Assembly: GCF_011090185.1 (NCBI RefSeq)
Contig: NZ_JAAFGS010000003.1
Location: forward strand, 310,001-374,000
Origin: Saccharibacillus alkalitolerans
GTDB lineage: Bacteria > Bacillota > Bacilli > Paenibacillales > Paenibacillaceae
Direction of reading: 5' to 3'
DNA: 64,000 bases
Shown: piece by piece, positions 60,130 through 64,000 of the stretch
Layout: each line of letters opens with the position of its first letter
How positions within the stretch are numbered: the stretch's first letter is position 1
Made by a program: the position numbers and the translations under genes
Notes under the pieces: generated by a model
Seen by the model: the letters and a program-made list of their open reading frames with translations, nothing else
Database searches by the model: none
Told to the model about the DNA's origin: nothing

Positions 60130-61200
60130 TCAGTTCTTCGCCGCCGCGCGCGACAGCGCCTGCGCCGAGTATTCGTGGATATAGCCGGTCAGTTCGCGCA
60201 GCTTCTCCAGCGACGCTTCCGGGAACAAGCCGTGGCCCAGATTGAAAATGAAGCCCGGTTCCCGCACGCCTTCGTCGATAATCGCCGCCGCGCGTTCGTG
60301 AATCAGGTTCTGCGGCGCCGTCAGCACGAACGGATCGAGGTTGCCCTGCACGGCGAAGTCCGGTCCGAGCCGCCGGCGGCCTTCCGCGATCGACACGCGC
60401 CAATCGAGACCGATCACGTTCGCTTGGAGTCCCCGCAGCGTCGGCAGCAGCTCGCCCGAGCTCACGCCCGGGAAGTAAATCTTCGGCACGTTTGCAAGCT
60501 CCGGCATCGCCGAGAGCTCGTCGAAGATTCGCGTGATGGTCGGCAGCACGTAATAAGAGAAATCCTGCGGCGCCAGCGCCCCGACCCAGCTGTCGAACAG
60601 TTGGAACGCTTTGCCGCCGTTCAGAATGTGCGCGCGCAGATAAGCGATCACCATGTCGCCCAGCTTGTCCATCAGCGCGAACCAGGTCTCCGGCTCGCTG
60701 TACATCATCGTCTTGGTGCGGATGTAGTTTTTCGACGGCCGTCCTTCGATCAGGTAGCTGGCGATCGTAAACGGAGCCCCGGCAAACGTGATCAGCGGCA
60801 CGTTCAGCTCGCGGTCCAGAATGCGGATCGTTTCCAGCACGTGGCCGAGATCGCCCTCCACGTCGATCGGACGCAGGCGCTGCACGTCGGCCATGCTTCG
60901 GATCGGATTGTCGATCACCGGCCCGACGTCTTTGACGATGTCGAAGTCGATGCCGAGCGAAGCGACCGGGTTCATGATGTCCGAATACAAAATGGCCGCG
61001 TCCACGCCCAGCTTGCGCACCGGCATCAACGTGACTTCCGCCGCAAGCTCGGGCTGACGGCAGATTTCGAGCAGCGAATATTTTTCTTTGATTTTGCGGT
61101 ATTCCGGATCGTATCTGCCGGCCTGCCGCATATACCATACAGGCAGACGATCCACTTCCCGGCCGTAACAGGCCCGGATAAAACGATCGTTATAAGTCAT
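60130..61200 (-). CDS. hemE: Uroporphyrinogen decarboxylase
   Basis: 356 aa. YMRQAGRYDPEYR, ILYSDIMNP (catalytic Asp), FAGAPFTIASYLIEG, FDSWVGAL, GNLDP, FNLGHGLFPE. Removes four acetate carboxyls to give coproporphyrinogen III, feeding HemY and HemH encoded next. ATG 61200 with TGGAGGA upstream; first gene of the operon. Confidence 0.96.
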   Translation of the reverse strand: MTYNDRFIRACYGREVDRLPVWYMRQAGRYDPEYRKIKEKYSLLEICRQPELAAEVTLMPVRKLGVDAAILYSDIMNPVASLGIDFDIVKDVGPVIDNPIRSMADVQRLRPIDVEGDLGHVLETIRILDRELNVPLITFAGAPFTIASYLIEGRPSKNYIRTKTMMYSEPETWFALMDKLGDMVIAYLRAHILNGGKAFQLFDSWVGALAPQDFSYYVLPTITRIFDELSAMPELANVPKIYFPGVSSGELLPTLRGLQANVIGLDWRVSIAEGRRRLGPDFAVQGNLDPFVLTAPQNLIHERAAAIIDEGVREPGFIFNLGHGLFPEASLEKLRELTGYIHEYSAQALSRAAAKN

Positions 61201-61256
61201 GTCGGTTGGGTCCTCCAATACCGGATTGGGTTCTTACAAAAATACAGTCAACTTTC

Positions 61257-61285
61257 ATTATGCGCTTTTGAGACATTTATCACAA
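61257..61285 (-). promoter_or_regulatory. Sigma-A promoter of hemEHY
   Basis: On the minus strand: -35 TTGTGA (61280-61285), 17-nt spacer, -10 CATAAT (61257-61262). Confidence 0.65.
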
Positions 61286-61383
61286 GGTTCGTTTACGACG
61301 ATTCCTTGACGATTTTGCACCTATTCATTATCCACCCCAACCGGACGTTTGAGAACCGGCGGCGGCATATTCTCATTCAACTT

Positions 61384-62040
61384 TCACGCTTTCTTCACCA
61401 TTGCCACCGCGAGGCCGTCGTAGGCGGGCAGCAGCGTGCCGAGCAGCCTCGGGTCTTCCGCCATGCGGCGGTTGAACTCCCTCACCGCCTGCACCGCCGG
61501 ACCGTTCTTGTCGGGGTTCAGCGTTCGCCCGCGCAGCAGCAGGTTGTCCGCCACGATCACCGCTCCCGGTTCGGCCAGCTCCAGCGCCATGTCCAGATAA
61601 TTCAAGTAATTGCCTTTGTCCGCGTCGATAAAAAAGAAGTCGAACGTCTCTCCGTCCTTCTTCAGCCGCTCCAATCCTTCCAGCGCCGGCCCGACCAGGT
61701 GACGGAATCTGCCGCCGAATCCCGCTTGCTCCAGATGGCGTCCCGCCAACTTCGCGTATTCCGCCTTCAGCTCCAGCGAAGTCAGCGTACCGCTTTCCGC
61801 CATGCCGCGGGCCATGCATACGCCGCTGTATCCGCCCAAAGCGCCGATCTCCAAGATGCGCTTCGCGCCGCTCAGCGCGGCCAGCATCGTCAGCATTTTT
61901 CCGTATCCCGCCGCCACCGATACTTCCGGCATGCCGGCTTCCCGAATCGCTTCCCGAATCCGGATCAGCAGTTCGTCCTCGCCCGCCAGACTTTCCATAT
62001 AAGCTTCGGCCGCCGTAACGTCCGTATGCAGTTCGCTCAT
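61384..62040 (-). CDS. SAM-dependent O-methyltransferase (COMT/PF01596 type)
   Basis: 218 aa. Class I fold: RILEIGALGGYSGVCMARGM (SAM loop), TSLELKAEYAKLAGRHLEQAG, FDFFFIDADKGNYLNYLDMAL (metal Asp), ADNLLLRGRTLNPDKNG (metal Asp-Asn). ATG 62040 is 8 nt after GGAGAG. Small catechol- or caffeoyl-CoA-like O-methyltransferase; in Bacillales the similar YrrM has been tied to tRNA 5-hydroxyuridine methylation (TrmR), and this protein may be that enzyme. Confidence 0.88.
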   Translation of the reverse strand: MSELHTDVTAAEAYMESLAGEDELLIRIREAIREAGMPEVSVAAGYGKMLTMLAALSGAKRILEIGALGGYSGVCMARGMAESGTLTSLELKAEYAKLAGRHLEQAGFGGRFRHLVGPALEGLERLKKDGETFDFFFIDADKGNYLNYLDMALELAEPGAVIVADNLLLRGRTLNPDKNGPAVQAVREFNRRMAEDPRLLGTLLPAYDGLAVAMVKKA

Positions 62041-62317
62041 TTTCTCCACTCTCCGTTTTCGCTTCCGCCTGATTTGCCCGATGATCCGTCCTTAATATAT
62101 TGTAACCGGAACACCGTTCCCCTATACTAGATTGAGCGCTGAACGCGGCGGTGCGTTTACATGCAGACCGCATCAGGCCCTTTCCGGCCTCCGCCGGTTC
62201 TTCATTTAACGATTGTACGATTTTATTGCGGGCTCCACAAGCAGGAAGGCGGATCGTTTCCCTCTTCCCGCCGATGCGAACGCCCGACATTTTCACCTTA
62301 TAAACGGAGCTGAATTT

Positions 62318-63463
62318 ATGAAAATCCCAGAAAAATTGACCTTGATCGCCACCTGCCCGATGGGCATCGAAGCGGTCGTCGCACGCGAACTCAAAGACCT
62401 CGGCTATGCCGACGCCCGCACGGAAAACGGCCGGGTGACTTTCACCGGCGGACCCGCCGACATCTGCCGCACCAATCTGTGGCTGCGCACCGCGGACCGC
62501 GTGCTGATCAAGATGGCCGAATTCCCGGCGCTGACGTTCGAAGAACTGTTCCAGGGCGTCAAAGCCGTCGACTGGGCGGCGTTCATTCCCGAATACGGCG
62601 AATTCCCGGTCAACGGACGCTCGCACAAGTCGCAGCTGTCCAGCGTGCCGGCCTGCCAATCGATCGTCAAAAAAGCGGTCGTCGAAAAAATGAAGGAATC
62701 GTACGGGACCGACTGGTTCGACGAAGACGGCCCGCTGTTCACGCTGGAAGTGGCGCTGCTGAATGACGTCGCGACGATCACCCTCGACACGACGGGACCT
62801 TCCCTGCACAAACGCGGATACCGCAAAACGACCGTCGAAGCGCCGCTGAAAGAAACGATGGCCGCCGCGCTGATCCTGCTGAGCCGCTGGGGCCCACACC
62901 GTCCGTTCTTCGATCCGTTCTGCGGCTCCGGCACGCTGCCGATCGAGGCCGCTCTGATCGGTTGGAACATCGCGCCGGGGCTGCGCCGCACTTTCCCTTC
63001 CGAGCGCTGGGATTTCGTGCCGGAAGAACTGTGGAGCGCGGCGCGCGACGAAGCGTTCGACGCCGTGCGCGACGATATCCCGCTGCAGATCGGCGGCAGC
63101 GACGTCGATCCCGAAGCGATCGAGATCGCCAAGGCTTCGGCCAAACGCGCGGGGCTCGGCGGCGAGATCACGTTTACCGTGCAGCCGGTCGCACGCTTCA
63201 AGCCGGAAGGCAAATTCGGCGTCGTCATTACGAACCCGCCTTACGGCGAGCGCCTCAGCGAAGAGGAAGAAGTGGAGAAAATGATCCGCCAGCTCGGGCG
63301 CGCCGCGCTGGACCTGCCGGACTGGTCGTTCTTCGCCATCACGCCGACGGCCAATTTCGAGCAGAACTTCGGCAAGCGCGCCGACAAGCGCCGCAAGCTG
63401 TTCAACGGACGGATCGAGTGCCAGTATCTGCAGTTTTTGGGACCGCTGCCTCCGCGCCGCTAG
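62318..63463 (+). CDS. THUMP-containing 23S rRNA methyltransferase (RlmL-like, YpsC)
   Basis: 381 aa. THUMP/ferredoxin-like N-terminus (LIATCPMGIEAVVARELKDLGY, TNLWLRTADRVLIKM), then FFDPFCGSGTLPIEAALI and the N2-G methylase motif VVITNPPYGERL. Matches Bacillus YpsC/RlmL N-terminal half, predicted to make m2G in 23S rRNA. ATG 62318 after CGGAG; the open frame further upstream has no site. Confidence 0.92.
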   Translation: MKIPEKLTLIATCPMGIEAVVARELKDLGYADARTENGRVTFTGGPADICRTNLWLRTADRVLIKMAEFPALTFEELFQGVKAVDWAAFIPEYGEFPVNGRSHKSQLSSVPACQSIVKKAVVEKMKESYGTDWFDEDGPLFTLEVALLNDVATITLDTTGPSLHKRGYRKTTVEAPLKETMAAALILLSRWGPHRPFFDPFCGSGTLPIEAALIGWNIAPGLRRTFPSERWDFVPEELWSAARDEAFDAVRDDIPLQIGGSDVDPEAIEIAKASAKRAGLGGEITFTVQPVARFKPEGKFGVVITNPPYGERLSEEEEVEKMIRQLGRAALDLPDWSFFAITPTANFEQNFGKRADKRRKLFNGRIECQYLQFLGPLPPRR

Positions 63464-63509
63464 TCGGCTGCAGGCGTTCTATCGTTTCAGGTATCAGGAG
63501 GTGCTCTGA

Positions 63510-64000
63510 ATGTCTTTTTTTAATCAAGCTTCGCACGGGCCCGGCCGCAAGCCGGGTCTTCTCTTTACTTCCGTGCTCTACGTTCTGTTCCTCTGCCTGA
63601 TGCTGGGCAAGCTGCGGCTGCTTCACGGCAATCTGCAGCTTCCCTACATCACGATGAACGGAGTGGACACGCTGGTCGCGGCGGGAAGTTTGGTTGCGCT
63701 CTCATTTTGGGTGTTCTGGCTTCCGCCGCGCGGACGCTTCCCGGCGCTGGCTCTGCTCGACCTGCTGCTCACCGCGCTGATCTTCGCGGATCTCGTCTAT
63801 TTCCGCTACTTCGGCGACTTCCTTACCGTGCCCGTCCTGCTGCAGGCCGGGCAGGTGGACTCGCTGGGCGGGAGCATCGCCGAGCTGCTCCGCTGGCGCG
63901 ATCTCTGGTTGTTCGCCGATTGGCCGCCGATGCTGGCCGCCGCTCTATGGAGCCTGGCCGGCCGCCGAAAAAAACGGTGGCTTCCCGCCGCGGACCGTCC
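63510..64000 (+). CDS. LtaS-like phosphoglycerol transferase, N-terminal part
   Basis: 163 codons to the window edge. ATG 63510 follows AGGAGG. Four or five membrane helices (LLFTSVLYVLFLCLMLGKL; LVAAGSLVALSFWVFWLP; LALLDLLLTALIFADLVYF) with the family sequence YFRYFGDFLTVPVLLQAGQV and GSIAELLRWRD before the extracellular sulfatase-like domain, which lies outside. Expected role: polymerising glycerol-phosphate units of lipoteichoic acid. Confidence 0.87.
   Translation, partial: MSFFNQASHGPGRKPGLLFTSVLYVLFLCLMLGKLRLLHGNLQLPYITMNGVDTLVAAGSLVALSFWVFWLPPRGRFPALALLDLLLTALIFADLVYFRYFGDFLTVPVLLQAGQVDSLGGSIAELLRWRDLWLFADWPPMLAAALWSLAGRRKKRWLPAADR

Noticed and set aside
61373-62899. 508-codon open frame on the minus strand
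   Set aside because: Runs through the O-methyltransferase in another frame and across the divergent promoter region; high GC removes stops. No protein motifs.

Overview
The window looks like chromosomal DNA of a GC-rich member of the Paenibacillaceae (Paenibacillus/Saccharibacillus-like Firmicute). The support is indirect but consistent. AGGAGG-type ribosome binding sites are strong, with frequent TTG and GTG starts, and sigma-A promoters of the TTGACA-N17-TATAAT kind are common. The gene set is Bacillales-like (YugP, YitT, YtpB, YesL, RelQ-type alarmone synthetase, coproporphyrin-type haem genes hemEHY, LtaS-like synthase). There are about 70 protein-coding genes, one tRNA-Leu, one confident structured ncRNA locus and many intrinsic terminators. 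The outer ~44 kb on the left and ~14 kb on the right are ordinary core genome.

Layout. 1-2.1 kb: 3'-truncated MEDS/PAS histidine kinase and tRNA-Leu(CAG). 2.2-11 kb: small unknowns, xpt, a GT4 glycosyltransferase, a coupled rRNA methyltransferase/pseudouridine synthase pair, and the pyrD-relQ-DUF309 cluster. 11-20 kb: L,D-transpeptidase, ferredoxin, dinB, citramalate synthase, then an amt / GlnD-like nucleotidyltransferase / exonuclease operon behind a promoter with a perfect GlnR/TnrA-type box. 20-28.5 kb: MerR regulator with a YugP protease, diguanylate cyclase, rhomboid protease, tpx, a structured RNA that resembles 6S RNA, YesL and the DEAD-box helicase CshA. 29-43.5 kb: YitT, a glycoside-hydrolase-like protein, two MATE-fold transporters, DUF72, ytpB-pfkA, a cold-shock gene, pepF, LapA-like, M42 peptidase and a phosphodiester glycosidase.

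43.6-50 kb is an accessory island. It starts with an SMI1/KNR4 gene, a decayed TPR gene and a peptidase E. From 46.3 to 49.8 kb it becomes strongly AT-rich. There, single genes (or one toxin-antitoxin pair) on the minus strand are separated by a repeated element. Three copies are exactly 90 bp from TAAC to GTTA and fold into the same cloverleaf (a closing stem plus three tetraloop hairpins), with compensatory base changes between copies. Two further boundaries share the same conserved end but carry different interiors. The arrangement, gene / structured repeat / gene / structured repeat with everything in one orientation and sequence identity ending at GTTA, is what an integron-like cassette array looks like. 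No integrase lies in the window. The cargo is a Doc-type toxin broken by a frameshift with its antitoxin, a small unknown protein, an HD-domain protein and a PD-(D/E)xK-like nuclease.

50-64 kb returns to core genes: a GyrI-like protein, an ABC-F ATPase, a TetR-DUF92 coupled pair, FAH-family, GDPD and CapA-like proteins, the haem cluster hemE-hemH-hemY, an O-methyltransferase, an RlmL-like rRNA methyltransferase, and the start of an LtaS-like membrane enzyme cut by the window end. All functional calls come from reading protein motifs by eye; no database search was run.
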